64,000 nt of DNA from Bactericera cockerelli. Its lineage: Eukaryota > Arthropoda > Insecta > Hemiptera > Triozidae. The notes under the pieces were generated by a model. The model did not search any database. It had not been told where the DNA came from and saw nothing but the letters and a program-made list of their open reading frames with translations. Location: contig CM044964.1 of the NCBI GenBank assembly GCA_024516035.1, positions 7,810,236 to 7,874,235 of the forward strand, given 5' to 3'. Of this stretch, positions 20,029 through 30,667 are shown piece after piece; position 1 is the stretch's first letter, and each line of letters opens with the position of its first letter. The translations under genes were made by a program, and so were the position numbers.

Positions 20029-20411
20029 ATTTTGTCTGCCCCAAAGAGGAAAGAATTGTTGTTTCGGCCAAAAAGGAAGAAGAACAAGATATTCGCAAGG
20101 AATTGACAATGAGCCTTGCTTCCGTTTCCATGTGTTCGTAAATAATAATTATTGTTATTATTTATAGAATTCGTATTTATTATTAAGGAGTCCGGTGGTG
20201 ATGCGTTTCGCCAATTTAAAACAAGGTGAACTTCCAACAGTTACTTTATTTATTTATTTATTTGAACAATATACGGGCATATTTACCCTGTACCAACTAA
20301 TTTTACAGATCATTAACCTAACTAATCGTAATAAAAAACAAAATATAAAACTAATTACCTGATGGGCTCAAGTAATGGTTCATTTTTTCTCTTCAAATCA
20401 ACAAGATAATT
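20029..20411. other. Unassigned, with an antisense LINE-type tail
   Basis: At about 20240-20290 CTTTATTTATTTATTTATTT followed by GAACAATATACGGGCATATT looks like the 3' end of a retroposon on the minus strand. The rest is unassigned. Confidence 0.35.
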
Positions 20412-20619
20412 ATAATAATATCGTCTTATTTATACTGCTCGATTAGGACTATAGTATAGTCCCTGTATTCCAACAGTAAGCCCATGACGTAATATTACTA
20501 GGTAACAATCCAAAATGGGAGGAAAACTTGTCATGTCCCTACTGGGTTTCGAACCCATGACCTCTGAAATCTCTGGATTCACAGAGTGCCGCCTTTACCA
20601 CCGAGCTACCGGGACAGAC
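20412..20619 (-). mobile_element. SINE B, full-length copy
   Basis: On the minus strand the head is TCCCGGTAGCTCGGTGGTAA and ATGGGTTCGAAACCCAGTAG; the body contains CCAAAATGGGAGGAAAACTT (complement orientation) and ends in a TAATAAT tail. Confidence 0.85.
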
Positions 20620-20704
20620 TTATAATAACATTTATGAGTAAAATTTTCCTCCGTCTGAACAGCATTCTGGATGCTGTAGTGAAACAAGGATTTTTTTAAA
20701 AAAG

Positions 20705-21172
20705 ATGAGTGTTTCAAAGCTTTTTTTATTTCGTAGCCATGAAACAGGAGCTACTTACTGTAGACGCTTGTGGTCTGTTTTGTAGCCTGCCCGTCCCGTA
20801 GTATGCCTCCCCTCTGGTGGGCGAGAAGTGACACAATACTTCCCAATTAGGTGCCGCGCCGGGTCAACACGAGCGCACCGGAAAGTATCCATCATTAGGG
20901 TGGCGTCATCGTGAACAATGGTAGCCAGACAGTGGAGGAATGACTCAGCACTTCTACCACTGTCTTTACAAGGAGGCTAATAATTGACAAGGGCCCCCAG
21001 AACCAAGCCAATGCTGGTCTACTCCCTGTTTATAGTCTCCCAGCCAGACTGCTGGTCTACTCCCTGTTTACAGTCCCCCAGCCAGGTATTAAGAATACAA
21101 TTTTTTATCGGCACGGGGGATCGAACCCTAAACCTTCCGCATGCCAAGCGAGTGCTTAACCACTGATTTTCT
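20705..21172 (-). mobile_element. SINE F, long variant containing minisatellite units
   Basis: The F body is at 20705-20895. The tRNA-like head (AGTGCTTAACCACTGA, GCATGCCAAGCGAG in complement) is at about 21095-21172. Between them lie about 200 bp including two units CTGGTCTACTCCCTGTTTA of the 12.2-kb minisatellite. In the copy at 36727 head and body are separated by only about 30 bp, so this variant gained the units. Confidence 0.7.
21010..21088. repeat. Two units of the 36-39 bp minisatellite inside SINE F
   Basis: GCTGGTCTACTCCCTGTTTA occurs twice, followed by TAGTCTCCCAGCCAG and CAGTCCCCCAGCCAG. This is the reverse complement of the units at 12340-12500. Confidence 0.8.
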
Positions 21173-21212
21173 GAGGAAATGCACACAGATGGATTGTATC
21201 AAGATGATGGAT

Positions 21213-21417
21213 GCCCACATCCATGGTGCGTTGCATGCACCGGTTCTCGTAGGATCACCGAAGTTAAACAACGTCCAGCAAGGTGAAGACTTTGTGAAGC
21301 TGGCATTCCGGCTAAACCCAGGCCGGGTGAGGTTAATGTGTGAAGCAGGTTTGAGAGTTTCCTGCGAATGGAGCATAACAGCTTCGTCGTAATATGACCC
21401 ACATTAAAAAAAAAAAA
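21213..21417 (+). mobile_element. SINE A, full-length copy
   Basis: GCCCACATCCATGGTGCGTT, 5S block GGATCACCGAAGTTAAACAA, then TGGCATTCCGGCTAAACCCA and a body ending in an A-tail. No 5S C block. Confidence 0.85.
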
Positions 21418-21871
21418 TCCATGTCTTCCTGTACATTGTATTGAATTGACTTGTGTGCATAACCATGTGTCGGAAAACAATAAATCAACTTTTAGTTGTT
21501 ACTGAAAGTCTTGGCGTTGATCATTTCATCCAGAAAAGATGTTTTCGGGGCGAGATTATTATTATTCTTATTTTTGTATTTTTAATCACATGCATCCGGC
21601 TTATTAAAAAAACGATGCAATATGCACCCCCTAATTATTCGAATATTGTATTACCAGTTTCAACTGAAGTGCATATGTCTGCAGTTGTTATTGTCGGATG
21701 CATAAAAAAAAAATGCAAATTCAATTTCAATGTTCACAAAGATGTGCAAATTGAGCCTGAGTTCAAAAGATGTGGAAGAAAAGGATGTAAAGAAACTAAT
21801 AAGTGACTTTCTTTCTCCTATCTTTTTTGTTCTTGTTAAAATAATAATTAACGTACAGTGCATTCATTTAC
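21418..21871. other. No recognisable feature
   Basis: Open frames on both strands (a plus-strand one has a run ending KRCGRKGCKETNK) do not resemble known proteins. Confidence 0.35.
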
Positions 21872-22080
21872 GCCAGCCTCCGTGGCGTAACGGTTGTGAC
21901 TACTGTCCGTAGTCCGGAGATCATGAGTTCAATTCCCGGTTGACTTTTCACACAGAAAACTCGGTTCCCTCCGGACACAGGTGAGGCTCACCCAGCCGGG
22001 GTTGGACCGGAATGCCAGCATCACGAGGTCTTTTGCTTTACTGCACGTTGCTTTACTTCGGTGATCCTAGGAACCTATAG
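21872..22080 (+). mobile_element. SINE D head fused to antisense SINE A piece
   Basis: The D head (CCTCCGTGGCGTAACGGTTG, GAGATCATGAGTTCAATTCC) leads into D sequence TTTTCACACAGAAAACTCGG. From about 21985 it reads CTCACCCAGCCGGGGTTGGA and ends TTTACTTCGGTGATCCTAGG, which is antisense A. Confidence 0.65.
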
Positions 22081-22367
22081 AGTTGAAAACGGTGAAAATA
22101 TCACATCCACTAAAAACATGATTTTTTCTCTCCCATTTGTTGTTTTATTCTTCAATTTTTACAAATGGTTTTTGTTTTACTATCATTATTTTTCCAAAAT
22201 CATTTACACTTCTGGATGTTTTTTGATTTTTTCTCTCCTCATTTTGCTTAAAAAAAAAGAAGATTTCCAAAAAGACAAATATTGAAAAAAGATATGTTTT
22301 TTTTATACCATTAAAACCAAATTGCAAGCGATCTCAACTGTCGATATTGGTTTTTTTTTTTGAATTT
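22081..22367. other. No recognisable feature
   Basis: AT-rich with T-runs. Nothing recognised. Confidence 0.4.
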
Positions 22368-22605
22368 GGGTTAAACGTCGCTTTCAACTGTATGGTCATA
22401 TCACGTTGGTCATATCACGACGAGGGTGTTACCCTCCATTCACAGGAAATTCACAATCCTGCTACCCATATTAACCTCACCCAGGCTGGGTCGGGTTGGA
22501 ATGCCAGCATCGACAAAAATCTTCACCTGGACTTTGCTTAACTTCGGTGATCCTACGAGAACCGGTGCATTCAACGCGCTACCGTCACTAGTGTCGATGT
22601 CGGCA
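22368..22605 (-). mobile_element. SINE A, full-length antisense copy
   Basis: TTAAACGTCGCTTTCAACTG through CTTAACTTCGGTGATCCTAC and CACTAGTGTCGATGTCGGC. A short local duplication (GGTCATATCACG twice) sits near its 3' end. Confidence 0.85.
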
Positions 22606-22925
22606 TTTAATGCATGTCTAGTCTAATACTAGTATAACTTAGGGCTATGACAATCTTGATTATTTTCGTTGATGTTGCTGTGAATATTAGCAATGTTGCT
22701 GAATATTAACAAGTTATGTTCCGGTATACTAGAACGTGTTGGATAGATTCGAGTGATGCCCCTACGGTGTTTTTTGGTTTTTAATAATAAGTGGCGATTG
22801 TACAAAGGGGTCTGGCGTTCGATTCCACGATATGCTTATAATAATATCGCCTTATTTATTCAGCAAATATTTAGTAGTTTGAGTAATATCACTTCCTGAT
22901 TAATAAAGTTACCATTAAACATGAT
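22606..22925. other. Unassigned, with a possible B-SINE tail
   Basis: TTATAATAATATCGCCTTATT near 22835 matches the antisense tail of B without its head. Confidence 0.35.
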
Positions 22926-22927
22926 AT

Positions 22928-22966
<39 letters not shown>

Positions 22967-23070
22967 TCAAGTCCATGAAGTGTGCTCTAGGTCACAATAG
23001 ATGTAATTAGGTCGCAGTGTTAATTGTAAGCTCTTCACTGAAACCCCTGCAACCAGGTCAGATAATAAAA
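22926..23070 (+). mobile_element. Poly-T run followed by SINE D tail
   Basis: A T run of about 36 bp at 22928-22963. Then GGTCACAATAGATGTAATTA and CAACCAGGTCAGATAATAAA match the D 3' tail (51090-51172). Confidence 0.65.
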
Positions 23071-23850
23071 TGCACAAGTTGCCATATGTTCTCCGGCCAA
23101 AATCGAATATTTTACTTCGGGTAAATTTCTAATATTAGAAATCGGAAATATTGTGTTCGTTTTTGTAAAAAAATAAAAAAAAAAATTTTGGTTTCCCTAA
23201 TTCCGTTTTTTGGTTTCCCTAAAAAACTTCCCTAGTACGACACTGTTTATCCGCCACTAGATTCAGAGGTACTCAACACCCAATTCTGGTCCGCCATGAG
23301 TTCCTACTCAGCAGAAACATAACTTATTCTAATTCTCTTAGAAACATAACTTATTATAATTCTCATTACACCTGGTCAGAAGATTCCCGACCGGTTAAGG
23401 CTAACCGCGGGTCTTTTCGGGTGGCTACTCGGACGGTCAATAGTAATAAATAAAGGTAATTATGAAAAAAAAAAAAAATGAAATAAGTTTAATGAATAAA
23501 ACATTGAGGAGAAGATGATTTGAACTTTCTTCTGTGTCTTAAATCTTAAAAAATGATGATTTCAATAATTATGATAGTAAAATCGAAGAAGCAGTTATTG
23601 GTGCCAATTTATTGGCACCGGTTTACAATTTGGTTGAAAGTTACATGCTGGGCAAAGCAACGGTCGTTTGCATAAATTTCAGGCGACATATTTTAAAAAA
23701 CTTACTGTTAAGGTTTTTTGCGAAATAGTTTTAGATGTCCTCAGAGGTAAAAGTTAATTACTCGAAGGTGAATATTTATGTTGTTCTATGATACTATATT
23801 CTATAGATAGTATAGATGGAGACCTTATTTCGAACGGTAGGTGAAGTTCT
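23071..23850. other. Unassigned AT-rich DNA with two small signals
   Basis: The palindrome TTTCTAATATTAGAAATCGG near 23127 matches repeat M ends. A small hairpin GGTGCCAATTTATTGGCACC lies near 23600. No gene. Confidence 0.4.
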
Positions 23851-24230
23851 GGGGCCTATTACATAAAGCACTTTACCCTTCATACTTGGTGAGTTCCCAC
23901 TGCAAGATTCAAATTCTGTTCCATAAAAAACTTTACGAATTGATTTTTAAAGTAATTTGTCAAGTGAACACATTTTCTTCCATTTTCACTAGTACTTATT
24001 ATTTATGTGAATGAATTAGAGAAAACTAAAAGACAAAAGAAAAAAAATTAAGTTTATATATATTTTTTTTTAATTTCATTTGTTTACACTTTAAAAATGG
24101 ACGTTTGAGTGGCAGTTCAAAGGTATATCGTAAATTGACTCGTAAAGCTTTATGAAACGGAAATACTTTACACTTTAGCTTTTCGTAATTTGTCAAGTAT
24201 GAAGTGCATAGTATTTTATGAAACGAGCCC
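23851..24230. mobile_element. MITE with about 40-bp inverted termini
   Basis: The left end GGGGCCTATTACATAAAGCA then CTTCATACTTG, and the inverted right end GGGGCTCGTTTCATAAAATA then CTTCATACTTG, are clear inverted copies. The interior is AT-rich and non-coding. Superfamily not determined. Confidence 0.7.
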
Positions 24231-24351
24231 CTAACCTAATTAATTGAACAAGTCGGACATTTATATCTCCATATAATATTCTAGTGTAATATTATTATTA
24301 GAAAATATTTATTTATTTTAAAAAATCAAGGGGAATAGCCCATGTTTATTT

Positions 24352-24474
24352 ATTCGAAGATTCGAGTTTGTGACCACATAAAAATAAGACTCTGCCGGTT
24401 AAGTAGTAGGTAATGCTTTGAGCATTAATCTCACCTGGTGGTTTCCTTCAACTAAAGAGTAGATATTATTATTG
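24352..24474 (+). mobile_element. SINE C, 5'-truncated
   Basis: GAGTTTGTGACCACATAAAA through AATGCTTTGAGCATTAATCT and ACTAAAGAGTAGATATTATT. Confidence 0.75.
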
Positions 24475-24694
24475 GTATGTAGGTGATTTTTCTGTAGGAA
24501 GTACATTGATGGATGGATTTCAGTAAACAAACAGAAAAGTGAGAAACTTTGGACTTTTGATTTAAGAACCTCAAACCAGCAATGTTTACAATATGATTAA
24601 GTCTCTTAAAAAAAAAAAAAAAAAAAATCGGACTAAGGACCCTAGATTTATTGAGCCTTCAAACCAAACTTCTTAATCTATTTTCGTGGCAATA
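24475..24694. other. Unassigned, with a small repeated word and an A-run
   Basis: An A run at about 24609-24627. GCCTTCAAACCAAACTTCTT then AATCTATTTTCGTGG recurs near 25672-25712. Confidence 0.4.
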
Positions 24695-24962
24695 AAAATC
24701 AATGAGCACGTTGAATGACCTCTGAAGTTAAGCAGCGCCGAACAATATGAGACCGTTCTGATTTCGGATCCATCTATACCTCTATTGTATTCTATACTAA
24801 TCACGACAATCCAAGTTCAGCTACCTACTTCAGACCCAACTTAGGCTGGGATAACTTGAGTAGTTGAATTATTTGCCCAGCGGTTGTCGTGATCTTCCGT
24901 CGTGATATAACCTTTATGTTGAAAGCCATGTTAAACCCCCCCCCCCCCCAAAAAAAAAAAAC
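24695..24962 (+). mobile_element. SINE A, degenerate copy
   Basis: GAGCACGTTGAATGACC, GAAGTTAAGCAGCGCC and CAACTTAGGCTGGGATAACT keep the A order, with insertions. It ends in a C14 run and an A tail. Confidence 0.6.
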
Positions 24963-25440
24963 AAATACACTTGAACCTGGAATCAAGAAAAAAGAGATAT
25001 AAAAGAGAGCTAGATATAAGAGAACGATTTCTAGGTCAACTTACTTTATAAGAAAAAGGCGTGGCCGTGTGAAAATGTATTGGGGGTGCTGCCACATAAA
25101 CTGGACTAAAATAGGATTCATAGAGTAGCTCCCTTAATACAAACAATTTTTTTGCTTACTATGTCAATCATAATCATTAATCATTATGTATTAATATTAT
25201 TCTAGAAATTTGTAGTAATATTCATTTTGTACAAGCTAGGACTTGAGAAAATGTCTTTTTCTTTTGTGTCTGGGGTTGCTGCAGTTCCGCAGCTCCTTAG
25301 TACCGGCCACGCCTGATAGGAAAAGAACCTCTTTAGAAAAGAGAAAAATAATCTGTTCCCTTGGGTTCTCTTCTACCCAGATCCGACTATATACTTAATT
25401 ATTTATAAATAAAAAAATATTCCCTAATGATAACAGTACC
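24963..25440. other. No recognisable feature
   Basis: AT-rich DNA; nothing recognised. Confidence 0.4.
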
Positions 25441-25610
25441 TAACCTCTTCGCACCCAATGCCCTCGTAAGAGGACATTTATTTTATAGTCCTAAGTGCCC
25501 AAGCTTAAATTTTATACTACCAAGTAGTATAAAATGTTTGTCCTCGGGTGAGGACACCGGTCACTTAGTACTACAAAACAAAAAATGGTGCTGGGCGCGA
25601 AGAGGCTAAC
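25441..25610. mobile_element. Short MITE, inverted ends TAACCTCTTCGCACCCA
   Basis: The left end TAACCTCTTCGCACCCA and right end TGGGCGCGAAGAGGCTAAC are inverted copies. Inside, GAGGACATTTATTTTATAGT and TTGTCCTCGGGTGAGGACAC form further partial palindromes, and TTTTATACTACCAAGTAGTA sits near the centre. Resembles piggyBac-type MITEs by appearance only. Confidence 0.65.
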
Positions 25611-25850
25611 GGTAAAGCTTTGTCCTATCCCAACAAGAAAATTCGAAGCAAGGACCACTGATTCAGCGAACCTTCAAACCAAACTTCTCAATCTATTCTT
25701 GCGGTTTGGTGAACATGAAATTGAACTTCTCCTGTGCTGGGAACCGGAGGATCCTTACGGCTTTCTGTTGCCAGATATACTGGATGGAGATGGCGGAATG
25801 TATTTTTTTATTATTATTAAAAAATTTTTTTTTATTTTTTAATGTATTAA

Positions 25851-25998
25851 AAAAGTTATCAAATTTGTGTTAATCACCCACGTGACGCCACAACTACTCA
25901 AACCCGCTTTACCAAATCCACGCTGAAACCGTGACTTGAACCACCGACCTCCAGGTTACAAGTTTATCGCCTAATCGTTCAAGCTACTGACGTCGGTA
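25851..25998 (-). mobile_element. SINE H, full-length antisense copy
   Basis: AAAGTTATCAAATTTGTGTT (tail) to ACTTGAACCACCGACCTCCA (B box) and CAAGCTACTGACGTCGG (A box). Confidence 0.85.
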
Positions 25999-26094
25999 AC
26001 TGGTGGAATGTGTTCTGGATTAGTGGATCAAAATAAATATAATTTGAGGATAATTTACCTTTTTTTCCCTCGCATTGTTTTTTTTTAAAACTTT

Positions 26095-26292
26095 TTCAGC
26101 GTCGCGTTGAATTCATCAGTTCTCGTTCTATCACAGAAGTTAGGCAACGTCCAACGAGGTTAGGACTTAAATGGGTGACCAATACAAAGTCTTCAGTTGT
26201 GATGCTGGCTATTCGCAGCCCCAATAAGGCTGGATAAGGTTAATTTTGAGTAGCTGGGTTGTGAGTTTCCAGCGAATGGATAGTAAAACCGT
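26095..26292 (+). mobile_element. SINE A, subfamily with 5S C block
   Basis: The 5S part continues past the A block: GAGGTTAGGACTTAAATGGG then TGACCAATAC is the C-block region of 5S rRNA. The usual A body follows (AATAAGGCTGGATAAGGTTA, GTGAGTTTCCAGCGAATGGA). Confidence 0.75.
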
Positions 26293-26500
26293 GCATTGGA
26301 AGTACTCGTAATTAAGACCCTAGTCTGGGAATCTAGGTAGCGTAGGGATCCTTTGGTTCAAATCCCACCCAGTGCATGCATTTTTCTTTTTTAATTTGAG
26401 GTTGGAACCACATAATAATAAGGCTCTGAGGGTTAGGTGGTAGAAAGTACTTTGAGCATTAATTTCGCCTGGTGGTTAACTTCCAATAAAGAGTATTATG
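26293..26500 (+). mobile_element. SINE C abutting SINE A and element E
   Basis: TCTAGGTAGCGTAGGGATCC, CAAATCCCACCCAGTGCATG and GTAGAAAGTACTTTGAGCAT. The 5' head is partly lost and the 3' end runs directly into element E. Confidence 0.75.
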
Positions 26501-26670
26501 GCCAAAGACAATAACCCCGCCCCGTAGTTAGGACTATCGTTTCTATATATTCTTCCATTCTTTTTCATTTTTATTGTATATATTGTATCCATTTTTTTCA
26601 TTGTTAAAATAACATAATGTGTCTATTTATATCTACATAAGTAAGTGTTTAATAATAATAATAATAACAA
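26500..26670 (+). mobile_element. Element E, copy 4
   Basis: GGCCAAAGACAATAACCCCG then CCCCGTAGTTAGGACTATCG, T-rich middle, ending in an (AAT)n tail. Confidence 0.7.
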
Positions 26671-26964
26671 TATTATAAAACCTCTTTCGGAATATGACAG
26701 TGTCGCTTAAAACGACGTTAAGGTTAAAAAAAGTGCAAAGCTCACACACCACCCTGTCAATCAGCAATTCGCAGGTTCGTTTCTGCACGATTGGCTCTGA
26801 ATCCTGTCCGACTCTCATGATTTCAATAATCCTATATTTTCTCCTTTATTGTTTCTCATTGAACCACCATTATTACCATTACTGCTCTTCCGCATTGCGT
26901 CAAATTTATGATTATTGTTCCCTGTTATGGCTGCGCGCGCATGGTGCATTTTTCTTGTTGTTGT
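26671..26964. other. Unassigned
   Basis: A plus-strand frame of 90 codons crosses it but ends in low-complexity sequence. Not recognised. Confidence 0.35.
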
Positions 26965-27131
26965 AAAAGATGAGTGTTTCACAGCCTTTTTTATTTCGTA
27001 GACATGAAACAGCAGCTACTGTAGACTCTTGTGGTCTGTGTTGCAGCCTGTCCCTCCTGAGTATGCCTCCCCTCTGATGGGCGATAAGTGACACAATACT
27101 TTCCATTTAGGCGCTGGTTCAACACGATTTG
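26965..27131 (-). mobile_element. SINE F body, antisense copy
   Basis: AAAGATGAGTGTTTCACAGC to GTGACACAATACTTTCCATT and CTGGTTCAACACGA. Confidence 0.8.
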
Positions 27132-27190
27132 GTGAGTACATCTTTTTGATCGGTTGTAGGGTTGTTTGTGACCAATGCCAATTTTTTTTG

Positions 27191-27423
27191 AGGTTTAACT
27201 TCACTTTCAACTGCATGGTCACATCGGGACGGGGGTATCCTAGAAATTCATAAACCAGCTACTCAAATTAACCTCACCCAGCCTGAGTGTGGCCGAGAAT
27301 AGCCAGAATCCAGGATGGTTCGAATTTGAACGGTCACACATCCAAGTCATTGCCTTGCTGGACGTTGCTTAACTTCAGTGGCTGAATGAGAACTGGTGTA
27401 TTCAACGTGCCATCGACGCTAGC
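27191..27423 (-). mobile_element. SINE A with 5S C block, antisense copy
   Basis: Runs from AGGTTTAACTTCACTTTCAA to CCATCGACGCTAGC. The part GTCACACATCCAAGTCATTG is the complement of a 5S C-block-like sequence, and GACGTTGCTTAACTTCAGTG is the A block. Confidence 0.8.
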
Positions 27424-27433
27424 TCATCATTTA

Positions 27434-27541
27434 AGATGAGTGTTTAATCAGTCTAACATGAAACAAAACAAAATTTCGACTCTTCAACACAAACTAACCA
27501 TTGCTTGTGGTCTATGTGCTATCTTGCCCATCTCGTAGTAT
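27434..27541 (-). mobile_element. Degenerate SINE F
   Basis: AAGATGAGTGTTTAATCAGT, ATGAAACAAAACAAA and GCTTGTGGTCTATGTGCTAT keep the F order with many changes. Confidence 0.55.
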
Positions 27542-27948
27542 AATAATACTCTGTTTTTAAATTTTAAATTAATTAACGGGAACTATCCATTTTTCACAAT
27601 TTCCCTATCTTATTCTAATAGAAAATAAACCACCTTGGGTCTAGTAAAATAAAACAGTATCTAAAATAAGGTTAAAAAAAGACCTAAAGGTTGGCTCCAC
27701 GCATCGGTCTCACGGATGGAAACTAGGTCCTGAAGTTTGATTTTTAGTGATGTAGGTAACCACCAGGCGAGGTTCCTGCTCACTAGTATGCCTTCTCTCC
27801 GATGGGCGAGAAGGTCAAAACATCTCAAAAAGAACCCAATATTCAAGAGAATGGAATGGTTATTTGCATGATATTATTTGCCAATTTGACACGATCTAGT
27901 CAGTAATCTAGTTGAATCGATAAAATTATTCATAACCTCATTCATTGT

Positions 27949-27949
<1 letters not shown>
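27542..27949. other. Mixed short repeat fragments
   Basis: GTAACCACCAGGCGAGGTTC near 27750 is a bit of antisense C, and AGTATGCCTTCTCTCCGATG near 27786 is antisense F. The rest is unassigned. Confidence 0.45.
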
Positions 27950-27982
<33 letters not shown>

Positions 27983-28250
27983 ACTCTTTCTCTCTCTTTC
28001 TCTTTCACTCTTTCTCTCTCTGTCTTTCTCTCTCTCTCTTTTTCTTTCTCTCTCTTTCTCTATCTCTCTTTTTCTGTTTCTTTCTCTCTCTCCCTCTCTT
28101 TTTCTTTCTCTCTCTTTCACTCTCTCTCTCTCTCTTTCTTTCTCTTACACTCTTTCTCTCTCTCTCTCTCTCTTTCTTTTTCACTATCTCTCTCTCTCTC
28201 TTTCTCTCTGTCTCTTTTCTCTTTCTGTTTCTTTCTCTTTCTCTTTCTCT

Positions 28251-28282
<32 letters not shown>

Positions 28283-28325
28283 ATCCTTCTCTTTTTGTTT
28301 TTTTTTCTCTCTCTCTCTCCCAACA
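27950..28325. repeat. (CT)n-rich tract, about 370 bp
   Basis: CT/TTC repeats on the plus strand. The arginine/glutamate ORFs on the minus strand are artefacts. Confidence 0.9.
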
Positions 28326-28596
28326 GGAATCAAGAATAAAATGGTCCTAATGCAGATTCGCCATGCAGCCCGCATATTGTTATCGTCCGATCTCTATCAA
28401 ACCTTATCAATCCTCAAATCGTTATCAGAAACTCAAATCGGCCTGTGTGCACTCTGGGCCCGGCAGGCATTTAGGTGTTAAAGTTAGAATATATTTACCT
28501 GGTGAATTATCAACTATCATTGAAGTTGTAAAAGTTCTACTATTTTGGTACAAAAGGTGCAATAAATTCTATTATGGACCAACTTAATATCAAAAA
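28326..28596. other. Unassigned
   Basis: A 74-codon plus-strand frame begins here (MQPAYCYRPISIKPYQSSNR) without recognisable homology. Confidence 0.3.
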
Positions 28597-28821
28597 GCCA
28601 GCGTCGATGGCGCGTTGAATGCACCGGTTCTCGTTGGATCACCGAAGTTAAGCAACGTCCAGCGAGGTGAAGACTTCGTGATGCTGGCATTCCGGCCCAA
28701 CCCAGGCTGGGTGAGGTTAATGTGGGTAGCAGGTTTGTGAGTTTCCTGCGAATGGAGGGTAACACCCCCGTCGTGATATGACCATGCAGTTGAAAGCGAC
28801 GTTAAAATAATAAAAAAAAAA
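28597..28821 (+). mobile_element. SINE A, best full-length copy (reference)
   Basis: GCCAGCGTCGATGGCGCGTT, then the 5S promoter block ATCACCGAAGTTAAGCAACG, then CCAGCGAGGTGAAGACTTCG, the shared body TTCCGGCCCAACCCAGGCTG, and CATGCAGTTGAAAGCGACGT with an A-rich tail. The 5S resemblance covers about the first 70 bases (ACCGGTTCTCGTNGGATCAC). The C block of 5S is replaced. Confidence 0.9.
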
Positions 28822-29464
28822 TATATCAAAAAACTAAATGGCCCTAAACGAGTCATAACTTTTACCTGTTTCTTAGCCTATTTCAACGTTGCTTAACATG
28901 TTTTCATGTCATTATTGTCAAAAGTGTTTCAGAGGAGGTGCAGAAAGGTCCCATACTCGGATTTTCTCTTATATCTCAAGAACGCTACGTTTTTGTGAAA
29001 TCTTTGTACGGAGTACACTAAATTATTGAAGCAATTATAATGAAAAATTCCGAACTGTTTTTGAGATGTACACTTCAATAAATGCAACTGTTTTTCAAAA
29101 AAAGTCACTGTCCTTTAAGACAACCTAAGGGGCTTCAAAAAAGACTTTTTAAATTTATTTTTATTGTTTATGGCGTTTTGCCTATACAATAAGGGGGATA
29201 GCTAATAGGGGGATAGCTAGTACGTCTTAAGCTCTACTAATGTTCAGAATAAGTCGCATTACATCGCACTCAGTTCAAAATACCGCCATGTTATGTAATC
29301 CAACCCCATCTTATTAAAATGCATTACCTACCTATCTGTCTGGGTTTCCATTACATGGCTTAAATATTTCGCTGAAAAGAAATTTCACTGTCACATTAAA
29401 ATATTTATTCTTTAAAATAAGTATTATTGTATGTGGAATGTACGGTATTATTAACCGAAAAATA
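28822..29464. other. No recognisable feature
   Basis: AT-rich. A short direct repeat GGGGGATAGCTA is present near 29202-29222. Confidence 0.4.
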
Positions 29465-29790
29465 CATTTTCGTGTTATGAAAAATCACCGCCAAGTCTTC
29501 TGATAAATTAAGATCTGAAATTATTGTGTTTGGACATGCTCTTTTAAATAATTTTCTTGATCAATGGTTAGATTGGTTAGTGGTTGAGGCGCTAATTGTC
29601 TGGTAATCCAGGTAACGTAGGGATCCGTTGATTTGAATCCCACCCAGTGCACGAATTTTTCCTCCTTAATTTGAGTTTATGACCACATAATAATAAGACT
29701 CTGAGGGTTAGGTGGTAGAAAATGCTGATGTGAGCACTAACCTCGCCTGATGGTTACCTTCCAGTAAAGGTTACATAATAACACAAATAA
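29465..29790 (+). mobile_element. Repeat segment carrying SINE C, inverted partner at 47918-48222
   Basis: CGTGTTATGAAAAATCACCG, CAAGTCTTCTGATAAATTAA and GTGTTTGGACATGCTCTTTT precede a C SINE (29565-29775: GGTAATCCAGGTAACGTAGG to CTCGCCTGATGGTTACC). The whole block, flank plus SINE, recurs inverted near 48 kb. Confidence 0.75.
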
Positions 29791-30340
29791 TTAGCTCTTT
29801 ATCTGTTTTTAATTTTTATTTTGACTTGGCGTAATAGAGCGCTGCTTTTCTCTAAGATAATATTAGCTGCATATCTTCTTCATGAAGACATGGGGTATCT
29901 GTTACATGGGGCGTATGAGGATTAATATAATAATTAGACGAAATGGATTAGCCTTGGAAAATTATTTATTTATTAAAATATTACTATTATAATTTTAGCT
30001 TATTATTGTTACCATTCTGAGGAACATTTTTTTGAAGCTTCTGATGTAATATAAGGAGATATTTGAATCTATCTTTATTTATTTATAAATTTACATAACA
30101 AAAGTTTCAGTTTCAAGTTGTGCAAAGTAATGTTACTCGTACAATGGCAAAATATAGAAACTTTAAACCTTACATAACAAGTATTTACCAAGATAAAATT
30201 TCCTTACATAAAGTTAAGGAATTAGCAAACTGGATGTGGCGTGTCGGAAGGATATTTTTGAATGTGACAGAATTTTCGAATGTAACTCGTGAATCTCCAA
30301 TAAAGCGCGCGGAAAAACAAAGAAAAAAGAATAAATTTGC
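29791..30340. other. Unassigned; probable antisense retroposon tail
   Basis: CTTTATTTATTTATAAATTT at about 30069 reads on the minus strand as an AAATAAATAAAG 3' end. A plus-strand 95-codon frame from 30120 (MAKYRNFKPYITSIYQDKIS) is unrecognised and may be chance. Confidence 0.3.
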
Positions 30341-30545
30341 CGGTTCTCGTAGGACCATAGAAATTCATCAGATACCCATGCACATTGACCCCACCCAGGC
30401 TGGGTAGGACCGGAAATGCCAGCTTCACATGTACGGAGGGAACACAATTTTCTGTGTATAAAGTCTGCTCCAACTGGGAATCGAACTGTGGATTTGTGGA
30501 CTGCGTGCAGTGGTCACAAACGTTACGCCATGGAGGCTGGCATTG
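30341..30545 (-). mobile_element. SINE D antisense, joined to a sense SINE A scrap
   Basis: Begins with a sense 5S-like scrap CCGGTTCTCGTAGGACC, then antisense D: ACCCCACCCAGGCTGGGTAG, CTGTGTATAAAGTCTGCTCC and CAAACGTTACGCCATGGAGG. Confidence 0.7.
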
Positions 30546-30667
30546 TTTACGTGTAAAATAGGTACTATTTACTGTTAGAGGTACCTTACAAATCAGGGAA
30601 ACACACAAAAGATTCCTCTGACAGTTGATGGGAAATCCAAATAATGCAATTTCCACACACTAGTTGC

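Noticed and set aside
28597..28680. Functional 5S rRNA gene
   Set aside because: Only the first part matches 5S. The C block and 3' half are absent, and an unrelated SINE body follows.
30214..30656. Minus-strand frames with a proline-rich middle
   Set aside because: They are shadows of antisense SINE D and neighbouring AT-rich DNA.
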